Positions 1-4,821 of a DNA stretch of 12,396 nucleotides are shown here, piece after piece. The position numbers and the translations under genes are program-made. The notes below the pieces were generated by a model. That model saw only the letters and a list, made by a program, of their open reading frames with translations, was not told the DNA's origin and ran no database searches. How positions within the stretch are numbered: position 1 is the first letter of the stretch; each line of letters begins with the position of its first letter. The DNA is taken from positions 1-12,396 of the forward strand of contig NZ_BQXO01000010.1 in assembly GCF_045862785.1 (NCBI RefSeq). Reading direction: 5' to 3'. This DNA is from Furfurilactobacillus curtus. Lineage in GTDB: Bacteria > Bacillota > Bacilli > Lactobacillales > Lactobacillaceae.

Positions 1-23
1 TAACCTACAAATTAAGAACAATG

Positions 24-61
24 TTCAGACGATTTTAACTCGGCGGTCTAAATTGTCTGAA
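24..61 (+). other. Stem-loop, 12-bp arms
   Basis: Arms at 24-35 and 50-61 pair over 12 positions (11 Watson-Crick and one G-U on the + strand) around a 14-nt loop. There is no U-tract, so it is not an ordinary terminator. It is the first of three consecutive stem-loops before position 130 and may belong to the 3' part of a + strand transcript entering from the left. Confidence 0.5.
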
Positions 62-64
62 TCT

Positions 65-87
65 AAGTAGCTCTCTATTAGCTACTT
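65..87 (+). other. Stem-loop, perfect 8-bp arms
   Basis: AAGTAGCT (65-72) and AGCTACTT (80-87) form a perfect inverted repeat around a 7-nt loop. It lies between the 24-61 stem-loop and the terminator at 97-130. Function unknown; it may be part of a structured 3' UTR or small RNA. Confidence 0.45.
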
Positions 88-96
88 GCTAAATCC

Positions 97-130
97 AAAA
101 TCCCTGATTCCTCGTGAATCGGGGATTTTT
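97..130 (+). terminator. Rho-independent terminator (+)
   Basis: Arms at about 97-110 and 116-130 enclose the 5-nt loop CTCGT. They are followed by TTTTTCTGTTT on the + strand. The one non-Watson-Crick position is a G-U pair on + but an A-C mismatch on -, so it folds best in a + strand RNA. It probably ends a transcript starting left of the window. It could also stop the convergent par operon, though less efficiently. Confidence 0.7.
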
Positions 131-203
131 CTGTTTAGCTTGATCTCTTTATTCGGTTGTTAAATTAATCTTAGTCTAGCATAGCGCTTACCTAGCGGCA
201 ACT

Positions 204-575
204 TTATTTGGTCTTGTATATTTTACCAGCTTTTGGTTGAAACCAGTAGGCGATAGAAGATACCAGTAAATATTCAAATAATATAAAAACACTAAAATGC
301 TTGGCTGTATTAATATCAAAAGCACTAAACACGAGGAGCATAAGTAACCCGCAAAAATACGTGATAAACAGAGACATTATCTGTAAAATTCTTACGACAA
401 TACGACGGTTACCGCTGATTCTTTCGAATAATAGCTGTAACCAATACTGCATTGGAAATAACCACTGTCGAATAAAAAAGCGGTCATCTACCAGGTGATT
501 TTTTGCAATTCCAATGGCTGGGATTATCCAAAAGACAATAAGGCTGGCAAACATAACACTTATTGAAATTCCCAT
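204..575 (-). CDS. Small hydrophobic membrane protein, third gene of par operon
   Basis: A 123-residue protein of unknown function. Three hydrophobic stretches look like membrane helices: about residues 4-24, 60-82 and 90-112. A basic loop (FERISGNRRIVVR) precedes the second helix, and the C-terminus is short and basic. I recognise no family motif. The ATG at 575 is well supported by GGGGGGAG about 7 nt upstream. The gene begins 24 nt after the stop of the small partition-type gene and is very likely cotranscribed with it and parA. A membrane protein as the third member of a par operon is unusual. It could be a partition accessory or anchoring factor, an immunity or exclusion protein, or a passenger. 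The coding region is real with high confidence; the role is unknown. Confidence 0.8.
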   Translation of the reverse strand: MGISISVMFASLIVFWIIPAIGIAKNHLVDDRFFIRQWLFPMQYWLQLLFERISGNRRIVVRILQIMSLFITYFCGLLMLLVFSAFDINTAKHFSVFILFEYLLVSSIAYWFQPKAGKIYKTK

Positions 576-599
576 AACAACTCCCCCCTTAAAGTGACA

Positions 600-839
600 T
601 CACATATTTTTTATAAGCTCATTTAAAAATTTGGAGGCAGACTTAAAATTATGTTCTTTGGCCAGACCGTCAAGTCTTTTGCGTGCGCTAGGTTGAAGTG
701 AAAAGGTATAGTTCTTAGTACGTTCCTCTTCATCTTTAAAAACAGGAATAACAAGTTTATCTTTAGTATCAGTTGGCTGTTCTGTTTCATTTTTTTGTAG
801 TGCCTTTTTTATGTTTTTGTTCTCTGGATCGAATGCCAT
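600..839 (-). CDS. Small ribbon-helix-helix-like protein, probable ParB-type partner of ParA
   Basis: A 79-residue protein. The start is set at 839, not the upstream in-frame ATG at 869, because AAAGGAGG sits 6 nt before 839. The N-terminal half is charged and probably disordered (KNIKKALQKNETEQPTD). The C-terminal half, about residues 42-79, has a short strand-like segment (NYTFSLQP) followed by two helices (SARKRLDGLAKEHN and SASKFLNELIKN). This is the order of a ribbon-helix-helix DNA-binding fold. Small RHH proteins directly downstream of ParA are the usual centromere-binding partners in type Ib plasmid partition systems. It lies 71 nt after parA, and that gap holds an inverted repeat it might bind. 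The family call is from fold pattern and position, not a diagnostic motif. A plain transcription repressor is the main alternative. Confidence 0.7.
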   Translation of the reverse strand: MAFDPENKNIKKALQKNETEQPTDTKDKLVIPVFKDEEERTKNYTFSLQPSARKRLDGLAKEHNFKSASKFLNELIKNM

Positions 840-867
840 AGGTAGTCCTCCTTTATAATTAACATGC

Positions 868-901
868 ACACGTATTGAGTATACATGTGATTGATACGTG
901 T
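868..901. repeat. Inverted repeat between parA and the RHH gene
   Basis: ACACGTAT (868-875) and ATACGTGT (894-901) form a perfect 8-bp inverted repeat with an 18-nt centre that itself contains the palindrome GTATAC. It lies wholly inside the 71-nt gap between the parA stop and the start of the RHH gene. It may be a protein-binding site (operator or centromere element) or an mRNA stem-loop tuning the ParA to RHH ratio. No U-tract follows. Confidence 0.5.
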
Positions 902-910
902 ACGAAATAT

Positions 911-1702
911 TTATAATTTTTCCGTGATTTCATTAAATGTTTTGTCCATACTGTCGAAAAATTCATGTTGATCAATATATGTTTTGTGGTCTTCAGCCAT
1001 TTTTGAAAGAGATTTTTTATCCAACGTTGAACGATTGAATAGCTCCTTTTCTGGAACTGTAGCCAATACACTGGAATCGCCTTTTAAGGCTTTTAATAAC
1101 TCGCGAGATGATCTTGTGTTGTGTTTAATCATGTTGGCGATAAAAAATAATTTGGTCGTGACATAAGATTTTCTAGTAGAGTAATCAATGGCTTCTTTGC
1201 GTAACTCGTTAATTCTTTCTTCTAGGTTAAATTTTGCATTATACCCATGTTCACTGGGCGTGATTGGACTAAGAATAGCATTACTGATGATGACTGCATT
1301 TTTGGTAGCAGTAGAAAAATCTGGGTGGCAATCTAAAATAATATACTCAAATTTTCCTAAATTTAAACGTTCATAATTATCTGACAACCACATGTAGAGG
1401 AACATGTTTTTGTTAGTCTTATTTTCAATGGTACGCTCAATATCGTCAAGGTGCATATCTCCGGCAATTATACTAATATAAGCACTTATTTCATGTATTT
1501 TGACTTTCCCTCGATCTAAGAAAATGTTGCCAACGGTGTCTTGATTGTCGTAAATGTTGTAAGTCTGGGTTAAATTACTTTGGTGGTCTAAGTCAATAAA
1601 TAAAACATGCTTGCCATTTTTTGCTAACCACTCACCATAATTAAAAGCTAGGGTAGTTTTACCAACGCCGCCTTTTATAGCTGAAAATGTGATAATTTCC
1701 AT
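911..1702 (-). CDS. parA: ParA-family partition ATPase
   Basis: A 263-residue ParA/Soj/MinD-type P-loop ATPase that drives plasmid segregation by cycling on and off nucleoid DNA. The deviant Walker A motif KGGVGKTT is at residues 10-17 with the signature lysine. Walker A' is at about 34-42 (VLFIDLDHQSN) and Walker B at about 120-127 (YIILDCHPD). The protein starts directly with the ATPase domain and has no N-terminal HTH, as in the small ParA (type Ib) class. In that class, autoregulation is usually done by the small partner protein. The ATG at 1702 follows GAGGAGG at 8-9 nt. A promoter is visible upstream at 1755-1783. The gene is the first of a three-gene - strand operon and appears intact. 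No replication gene is visible beside it in this window. Confidence 0.93.
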   Translation of the reverse strand: MEIITFSAIKGGVGKTTLAFNYGEWLAKNGKHVLFIDLDHQSNLTQTYNIYDNQDTVGNIFLDRGKVKIHEISAYISIIAGDMHLDDIERTIENKTNKNMFLYMWLSDNYERLNLGKFEYIILDCHPDFSTATKNAVIISNAILSPITPSEHGYNAKFNLEERINELRKEAIDYSTRKSYVTTKLFFIANMIKHNTRSSRELLKALKGDSSVLATVPEKELFNRSTLDKKSLSKMAEDHKTYIDQHEFFDSMDKTFNEITEKL

Positions 1703-1734
1703 TAGTACTCCTCCTCATATATACTAAGTATGCT

Positions 1735-1749
1735 TAATGAATATCATTA
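1735..1749. promoter_or_regulatory. Dyad at the expected par transcription start
   Basis: TAATGA (1735-1740) and TCATTA (1744-1749) form a perfect 6-bp dyad with a 3-nt centre. It overlaps the expected start of par transcription, just downstream of the -10 box on the - strand. That position suits an operator for autorepression by the RHH protein, but binding is an inference. Confidence 0.35.
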
Positions 1750-1754
1750 TAAAC

Positions 1755-1783
1755 ATAATAACACATAATGACTATATGTACAA
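1755..1783 (-). promoter_or_regulatory. Promoter of the par operon
   Basis: On the - strand, TTGTAC (1783-1778) and TATTAT (1760-1755) are separated by exactly 17 nt, close to the sigma-A consensus. The predicted start is near 1748, leaving a leader of about 45 nt before the parA ATG. Short AT-rich repeats overlap the spacer: ACATAATA at 1753-1760 and ACATAATG at 1763-1770, spaced 10 bp apart. This suits cooperative binding of a small repressor. Confidence 0.6.
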
Positions 1784-1860
1784 TTAATGCATATGGTATG
1801 TATTCATAAATACTTTGTAGAGACTAGCTAAGTTCATTATCTTTTAACACTAAATTGCTT

Positions 1861-2045
1861 TCAGTATCTTATAAAGGTTGCCCGCTTAATACCAGTGTTT
1901 CGGGTCACATCGACGTTATACACTCCTGTTTGTATTGCTACAAGCAGGGGATCGTCTTGAGGCTTACAGTCATCGTAATTCCTTTCCTTGGTTAGGGAAA
2001 GGTGCTGTTTCTGACGTTCAAATGAGCCTAAAAAAGCTTCCAAAA
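1861..2045 (-). pseudogene. C-terminal fragment resembling a serine-recombinase helix-turn-helix tail
   Basis: The - strand reading frame ends with NVDVTRNTGIKRATFIRY, then a stop. This matches the pattern of the short helix-turn-helix tail of Tn3/Hin-type serine recombinases: a Val-Ala-like helix, a TGI turn and an R-AT-Y-R recognition helix. A preceding GSFERQ might be a worn remnant of the E-helix region. The catalytic domain is absent, and the upstream sequence in the same frame belongs to an unrelated dehydrogenase relic. It is therefore a fused scrap, not a gene. The open frame runs to 2076 only by chance. Another HTH regulator tail is possible. Confidence 0.4.
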
Positions 2046-2065
2046 AAAGAGCGGCACACGGGCTG

Positions 2066-2270
2066 CAATTGTTCACGAATAAGATCCCTCCACAACCCAG
2101 TTACCGTCCAAGTTGGGGCAACAGCATTGACCCATTACTGCGGAGCCATTTCAATTGCAAGCCCTTTGACCAGTAAAAGAATTGCCTGGTTACTGACAAT
2201 TACGCCTGAGGCATTGCTTGGATGTCCACCAGTTCCAGATGTAGAGGCTAGTTGTGATCAGCTAAGTTTC
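2066..2270 (-). pseudogene. Short-chain dehydrogenase (SDR) fragment, dead
   Basis: Reading the - strand gives STSGTGGHPSN, then LVKGLAIEMAPQ, a stop, then VNAVAPTWTVTGLWRDL. This is the classical SDR middle to C-terminal pattern: the catalytic-Ser strand, the YxxxK helix, then xVNAVAPxxVxTxLW. The YxxxK region reads GVIVSN, so the catalytic Tyr and Lys are both lost. A stop replaces the residues before VNAVAP, and at least one more stop lies upstream. Only about 65 residues of a usual 250 remain, without the N-terminal TGxxxGxG nucleotide motif. It runs straight into the recombinase-like scrap. It is a decayed leftover of a metabolic gene. Confidence 0.65.
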
Positions 2271-2430
2271 GGCAGTGGTCAAAATTGACCGAGTTGAGCT
2301 TATTTGAATCAGTGAAAATTTCTCTGTTTAACAAATTATCAGCCGTAAAGAAACGATAGAACTTAGTGAGATTCCTCTTTTTGAGTTTCATAGGTCTCTT
2401 GGAGACCATCGATAAAGGTAAGCATAAACC
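2271..2430. other. Intergenic/degenerate stretch, nothing identified
   Basis: No convincing gene. A 53-codon - strand frame (2248-2409) exists but has no usable ribosome binding site and no recognisable motif. The short palindrome GGTCTCTTGGAGACC lies at about 2393-2407. The region sits between the SDR relic and a terminator-like hairpin. Confidence 0.4.
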
Positions 2431-2464
2431 AAGGAACGTCTTCTAATGAGGGCGTCCCTTTTGA
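2431..2464 (+). terminator. Terminator-like hairpin
   Basis: AAGGAACGTC (2431-2440) pairs with GGCGTCCCTT (2451-2460) over 10 positions with one mismatch and one G-U. TTTTGAT follows on the + strand. This AAGG-ACG...CGT-CCTT shape is typical of terminators in lactobacilli. No intact gene is now upstream on +, so it is probably left over from a lost gene. The - strand copy has only a weak U-tract. Confidence 0.45.
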
Positions 2465-2470
2465 TACAGT

Positions 2471-2503
2471 TGGAGCATCAATTAAATTGAAGATGATGCT
2501 CCA
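2471..2503. repeat. 9-bp inverted repeat before a short ATG frame
   Basis: TGGAGCATC (2471-2479) and GATGCTCCA (2495-2503) are perfectly complementary around a 15-nt centre. The right arm ends on the A of an ATG (2503) that opens a 49-codon frame (to 2652) beginning MAKEIVAVSTEKIQSA. That frame has no clear ribosome binding site and runs into the 2574-2608 hairpin. It may be the beginning of a lost IS or phage gene; I cannot name it. Confidence 0.35.
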
Positions 2504-2573
2504 TGGCTAAAGAAATTGTGGCAGTCTCAACGGAAAAGATTCAGTCAGCCACCACGTCTGAGATTGCTTGCCA

Positions 2574-2608
2574 GTTGACACCCCCCCCGTTCAACGGGTG
2601 GTGTCAAC
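2574..2608. repeat. Strong GC-rich inverted repeat containing a C8 run
   Basis: GTTGACACC (2574-2582) pairs with GGTGTCAAC (2600-2608). The stem extends inward by CCC/GGG after one mismatch. The left arm carries eight consecutive C residues (2581-2588), rare in otherwise AT-rich DNA. No U-tract follows on either strand. It may be the end of a lost mobile element. The homopolymer length should be treated with care because it is a frequent sequencing error site. Confidence 0.45.
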
Positions 2609-2687
2609 TTAATCTACTATTTATTGTTTCGCACATCTTTGATAGGGTGTGACCAAGCAATAGTTGTTAGAGTAATGGGATTGAACT

Positions 2688-2919
2688 TTAGTAAATCTGT
2701 TTTCCAGCTTTGTACAGGGTTATTACTTGAGGCCTCTCAAGCAGCACATTTCTTAGTTTGTTAGTATTAAATACAGCAATATCTGCCGTGCCGCCCTTTT
2801 TGATCCCATAGTTGGGAATCCCCAGTGATTTCGCCAATCTGTAGGTTAGCATATCTAAAATTGTTTTCGCTTCTTTTGCTGTTCCCATTTGAGTTGCCTC
2901 CGCGAATAGATATGCAATA
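2688..2919 (-). pseudogene. C-terminal fragment of a cytosine deaminase-like amidohydrolase
   Basis: The - strand frame reads AYLFAEATQMGTAKEAK, then LAKSLGIPNYGIKKGGTADI, then LRNVLLERPQVITLYKAGK before the stop. This is the C-terminal part of metal-dependent amidohydrolases. There the G-ADIAV segment and the VxTLYKAGK strands belong to the small beta-sandwich that completes the TIM-barrel enzyme, and CodA-type cytosine deaminases are the best match by eye. About 77 of roughly 400 residues remain, and all metal ligands are missing. The frame is open up to the edge of an IS30 end at 2920, so that insertion (or a later deletion) removed the 5' part. An ATG at 2888 with GGAGG upstream could still allow a 66-residue peptide, but it would be inactive. 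Confidence 0.65.
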
Positions 2920-3029
2920 GGTAGATTGCAAATTTAGTCCGAATAATTTGTCAAATTATCCAGCAAGCCTTGATACGGTGTTTGCTAACTTTAAACGATC
3001 GTTGGTTAATTTCTAGTAATGTTGTTCTT
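2920..3029 (-). mobile_element. IS30-family terminal remnant 1
   Basis: The sequence starting GTAGATTGCAAATTTA-TCCGAAT matches the end of the larger IS30 element at 10365, at roughly three quarters identity by eye. It encodes the same transposase tail (LLEINQR, then TPYQ) on the - strand. A small deletion around the conserved tryptophan position shifts the frame, so this is a relic. The left edge cuts the amidohydrolase fragment; the right edge is cut by an IS5-family end at 3030. Confidence 0.7.
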
Positions 3030-3030
3030 A

Positions 3031-3172
3031 GAAACTGTTTGAAATCTTTAAAAGCGCCGCAATAGAACTGACATAAAGGCTAAGGTCATCATTGTGGCGC
3101 TCGTATGTAACTGCCTTTCGCAATTTTTCCACAGTCGTCGACATTTTTCTATCCAACTAAAGGATCGTTCAA
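3031..3172 (-). mobile_element. IS5-family 3' remnant (transposase C-terminus plus terminal repeat)
   Basis: The terminal sequence GAAACTGTTTGA-TCTTT (3031 onward) closely matches the end of the intact element at 6597. On the - strand it encodes VERSFSW followed by CRRLWKNCERQL and a stop at 3048. This holds the catalytic Glu region of IS427-group DDE transposases. Only the last 40 or so residues remain. The protein differs from both intact elements in the window, so it comes from a third, distinct element. It is fused to IS3 sequence at about 3172. Confidence 0.75.
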
Positions 3173-3431
3173 CATAGCCAAACTTAGCGGCCACTTGGCT
3201 ATATGAGGCATGATGACTAATCGCCCAGCTGGCAATTTGAATTCTAAATTGCGGCGTTACTTAGGGTGGCTCAAACAGAACCTTAGCCCCATGTGTCTGA
3301 TAAGCGGCAACCAGCATTCTAAAGAGTCCCAGTGATATCTGATACTTATTAGCAATGGTTCTCAGACTACCTTGATCATCAAAGTAGTCGATCAGGGCAC
3401 GCAATTTGAGGGCTTTTGAAATCTTGGTCAT
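3048..3431 (-). pseudogene. Chimeric reading frame: IS3-family OrfA joined to IS5-family transposase tail
   Basis: A 127-codon frame starting at ATG 3431, with GGAGG 9 nt upstream. Residues 1-56 are the N-terminal HTH of an IS3-family OrfA (MTKISKALKLRALIDYF, then GSLRTIANKYQIS). Codon 57 is TAA. The frame then continues with more OrfA (QFRIQIASW, then SYSQVAAKFGY). At residue 86 it switches without a frame change to the IS5-family tail VERSFSWIEKCRRLW. One nonsense codon thus separates a DNA-binding module from part of a DDE domain. It most likely arose by illegitimate deletion between two insertions. It is non-functional as a transposase because the first two acidic residues are absent. The short OrfA N-terminal peptide could still be made. 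Confidence 0.7.
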
Positions 3432-3488
3432 AAAAAAATACCTCCAAAGTTAAAGCTTTTTACTTTAACTTTGGGGGTATACCGCACA
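3173..3488 (-). mobile_element. IS3-family 5' remnant (left end and orfA start)
   Basis: The outer end reads TGTGCGGTATACCCCC on the - strand from 3488, with the TG start typical of IS3-family ends. The orfA ribosome binding site and the first 85 codons of OrfA follow. OrfB and the other end are absent. The junction with IS5 sequence is at about 3172. Confidence 0.65.
3444..3474 (-). promoter_or_regulatory. Stem-loop overlapping the IS3 orfA ribosome binding site
   Basis: CCAAAGTTAAAG (3444-3455) and CTTTAACTTTGG (3463-3474) are perfect 12-bp arms with a 7-nt loop. In a - strand transcript read in from outside, the second arm pairs away part of the GGAGG before the orfA ATG. IS elements often use such hairpins to block transposase translation from passing transcripts; that role here is inferred. 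Confidence 0.55.
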
Positions 3489-3515
3489 TGTGTTTGTGGG
3501 GTATTTTGTATATCT

Positions 3516-3542
3516 TTGTAAATAACTTAAGATTAATATAAT
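3516..3542 (+). promoter_or_regulatory. Possible promoter toward the first GT8 gene
   Basis: A perfect TATAAT (3537-3542) is preceded by TTGTAA (3516-3521) at a short 15-nt spacing on the + strand. It lies between the IS3 and IS30 remnants, about 125 nt before the GT8 gene. The region is AT-rich, so a chance match is possible. Confidence 0.3.
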
Positions 3543-3556
3543 TATTTAATCTTCTT

Positions 3557-3660
3557 GAATTGTCAAATTAAGTGCAACGGTTTGTCAAAAAATACTTCAT
3601 ATGGGGTTTCATAGTTTAACACTTTGCGAGGACGTTGATTTCTCTGGAAATATGACACAC
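3557..3660 (-). mobile_element. IS30-family terminal remnant 2
   Basis: On the - strand this encodes NQRPRKVLNYETPYEVF, then FDKPLHLI and a stop at 3563. This is the conserved tail of a different IS30-family transposase. The terminal-repeat-like AAATTAAGTGCAACGG follows. Only about 30 codons remain. The inner edge reaches the first codons of the GT8 gene, so the element has probably replaced that gene's native leader. Confidence 0.65.
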
Positions 3661-3668
3661 TTTGATTG

Positions 3669-4547
3669 ATGAGACACGAATTGGGGGATGAATGCGGTTT
3701 GGATATTTTATACTGTGGAGATGACCACATGTTTTCGGGGTTGATTATTTCAATCCTCTCACTGACAAAACACGCGCAAGAACCACTCAACATCTACATT
3801 TTAACTGGACAATTGTATAATCGTCATCAGCAATTTCAAGCGCTGACTGACGATCACGCAGCCTTTTTGAATCAACTGGTCAAGCGGGAAAATGTCGATA
3901 GTGGCGTTACCAAAATTGACATTACCACTCAGTTTGAGGCGGATTTGCCCAAGGCGAACATCAACACGTTATTCACGCCCTATAGTATGTTGCGGCTGTA
4001 TAGTGATTTGGTGCCGCAATTTTCCGATCGGATTCTGTATTTGGACGCTGACGTTGTGTGTCGCCGGCCGTTTGAAGATTTTTATCATCAATCACTGGCA
4101 GGAACTGATTTTGTTGGCGTATTGGATCATTACGGTCGTTGGTTCTTCCATCATCAACTGAGAGCATTTGATTACATTAACTCGGGGATGCTCCTGATGA
4201 ACCTGGATATGATCCGACAAGACAAATTACTGGCCCGCTGCCGGGAATGCTGCCGAAAATGGCCGATGATTATGCCGGACCAGTCCGCGATGAATAAGCT
4301 GGCCAAGCACAAGGCTTTTGCCCCTGAAAAATACAATGAGCAACAGGATGTTCAATCTGACACCGTTTTTCAGCATTTCTCCACCCGCTGGAAATTATGG
4401 CCGATCGTCCACACGGTTTCGGTCAAGCCTTGGGAAGTTGATAAAGTTCACCAGCAACTTCATTTGCATGAATATGATGATATTTTAGCCGAGTATCAGG
4501 AGATTATGGCTGAATTGGATGCTGAAGGGGAATTGAAAACTGAGTGA
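3669..4547 (+). CDS. GT8-family glycosyltransferase (LgtC/GspA-like)
   Basis: About 292 residues, cytoplasmic, transferring a sugar from a nucleotide-sugar donor with retention of configuration, by family. The GT-A landmarks are in order: N-terminal ILYCGDDHMFSG for nucleotide binding (about 14-25), the metal-binding DxD in RILYLDADVV (about 122-131), YINSGMLLMNL (about 169-179), PDQSAMN (about 203-209), and C-terminal H-STRWKLWP and VKPW. Length is normal for the family. The start is uncertain: ATG 3669, TTG 3666 and TTG 3699 are all in frame. None has a good ribosome binding site except weakly GGGGG before 3699, and an IS30 remnant abuts the gene. Donor and acceptor cannot be read from sequence. 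It stands alone on + and ends in its own terminator. A second, clearly different GT8 gene lies at 8465. Confidence 0.88.
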   Translation: MRHELGDECGLDILYCGDDHMFSGLIISILSLTKHAQEPLNIYILTGQLYNRHQQFQALTDDHAAFLNQLVKRENVDSGVTKIDITTQFEADLPKANINTLFTPYSMLRLYSDLVPQFSDRILYLDADVVCRRPFEDFYHQSLAGTDFVGVLDHYGRWFFHHQLRAFDYINSGMLLMNLDMIRQDKLLARCRECCRKWPMIMPDQSAMNKLAKHKAFAPEKYNEQQDVQSDTVFQHFSTRWKLWPIVHTVSVKPWEVDKVHQQLHLHEYDDILAEYQEIMAELDAEGELKTE

Positions 4548-4589
4548 GGGTGCGATGCGAGATGTGTTGCTCTTAGAATCTTAATGAAC

Positions 4590-4634
4590 GAGCTGATTAT
4601 TCCTGTTTTTGGAATGATTGGCTCTTTTTATATT
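4590..4634 (+). terminator. Terminator of the first GT8 gene
   Basis: A 14-bp stem (4590-4603 with 4611-4624) with a 7-nt loop is followed by TTTTTATATTTT. All three non-canonical pairs are G-U on the + strand, confirming that the + strand RNA is the one that folds. It lies about 43 nt after the GT8 stop. Confidence 0.75.
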
Positions 4635-4741
4635 TTGTCTTGATTGGATTGGTGTGCAGGAAGTGGAAGAATTATCGATTGGTTGGTGGGGTTAGGGGAT
4701 TTTGAGATCCCTCCGGCCTTTAAAATACGCTCCGACGCAAC
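4635..4741. other. Intergenic, no feature seen
   Basis: No gene, promoter or repeat stands out between the GT8 terminator and the long hairpin next to the convergent ABC transporter gene. Confidence 0.4.
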
Positions 4742-4821
4742 TGAGGCTAACTTCTAAGTGCACTTTAATTAAAGTCCCAAACCCAGGGACTTCAATCAAA
4801 GTACCCTTAGAAACCGCCTCA
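4742..4821 (-). repeat. Very long hairpin at the 3' end of the ABC transporter gene
   Basis: The core arms, 4754-4778 and 4786-4810, pair over 25 positions around the loop AAACCCA. As - strand RNA this is 21 Watson-Crick pairs, 3 G-U pairs and 1 mismatch. On + the G-U pairs become mismatches, so the fold belongs to the ABC transcript. After a short bulge, TGAGGC (4742-4747) pairs with GCCTCA (4816-4821), which includes the ABC stop codon. Weaker complementarity (CGACG, CAAC) continues into the coding sequence. No U-tract follows. It may act as a terminator or mRNA stabiliser, or be a dispersed palindromic element. Confidence 0.7.

Noticed and set aside
885..893. TGTGATT as an omega-type heptad operator (WATCACW)
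   Set aside because: Only one copy is present; omega-type operators need several consecutive heptads.
1935..2288. 117-codon + strand frame over the relic region
   Set aside because: It is the antisense of the SDR and recombinase-like fragments, whose family patterns are recognisable on the - strand.
2248..2409. 53-codon - strand frame as a small gene
   Set aside because: No usable ribosome binding site, no motif, and it overlaps the SDR relic; length is within chance expectation.
3973..4167. Antisense frame inside the first GT8 gene, and similar antisense frames inside the ABC gene
   Set aside because: They are fully contained in genes with clear motifs and have no independent initiation signals.
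4754..4810. Long hairpin as a T-box or other known riboswitch
   Set aside because: It lacks the T-box AGGGTGGNACCGCG core and lies downstream of a gene, not upstream; the position fits a 3' structure.
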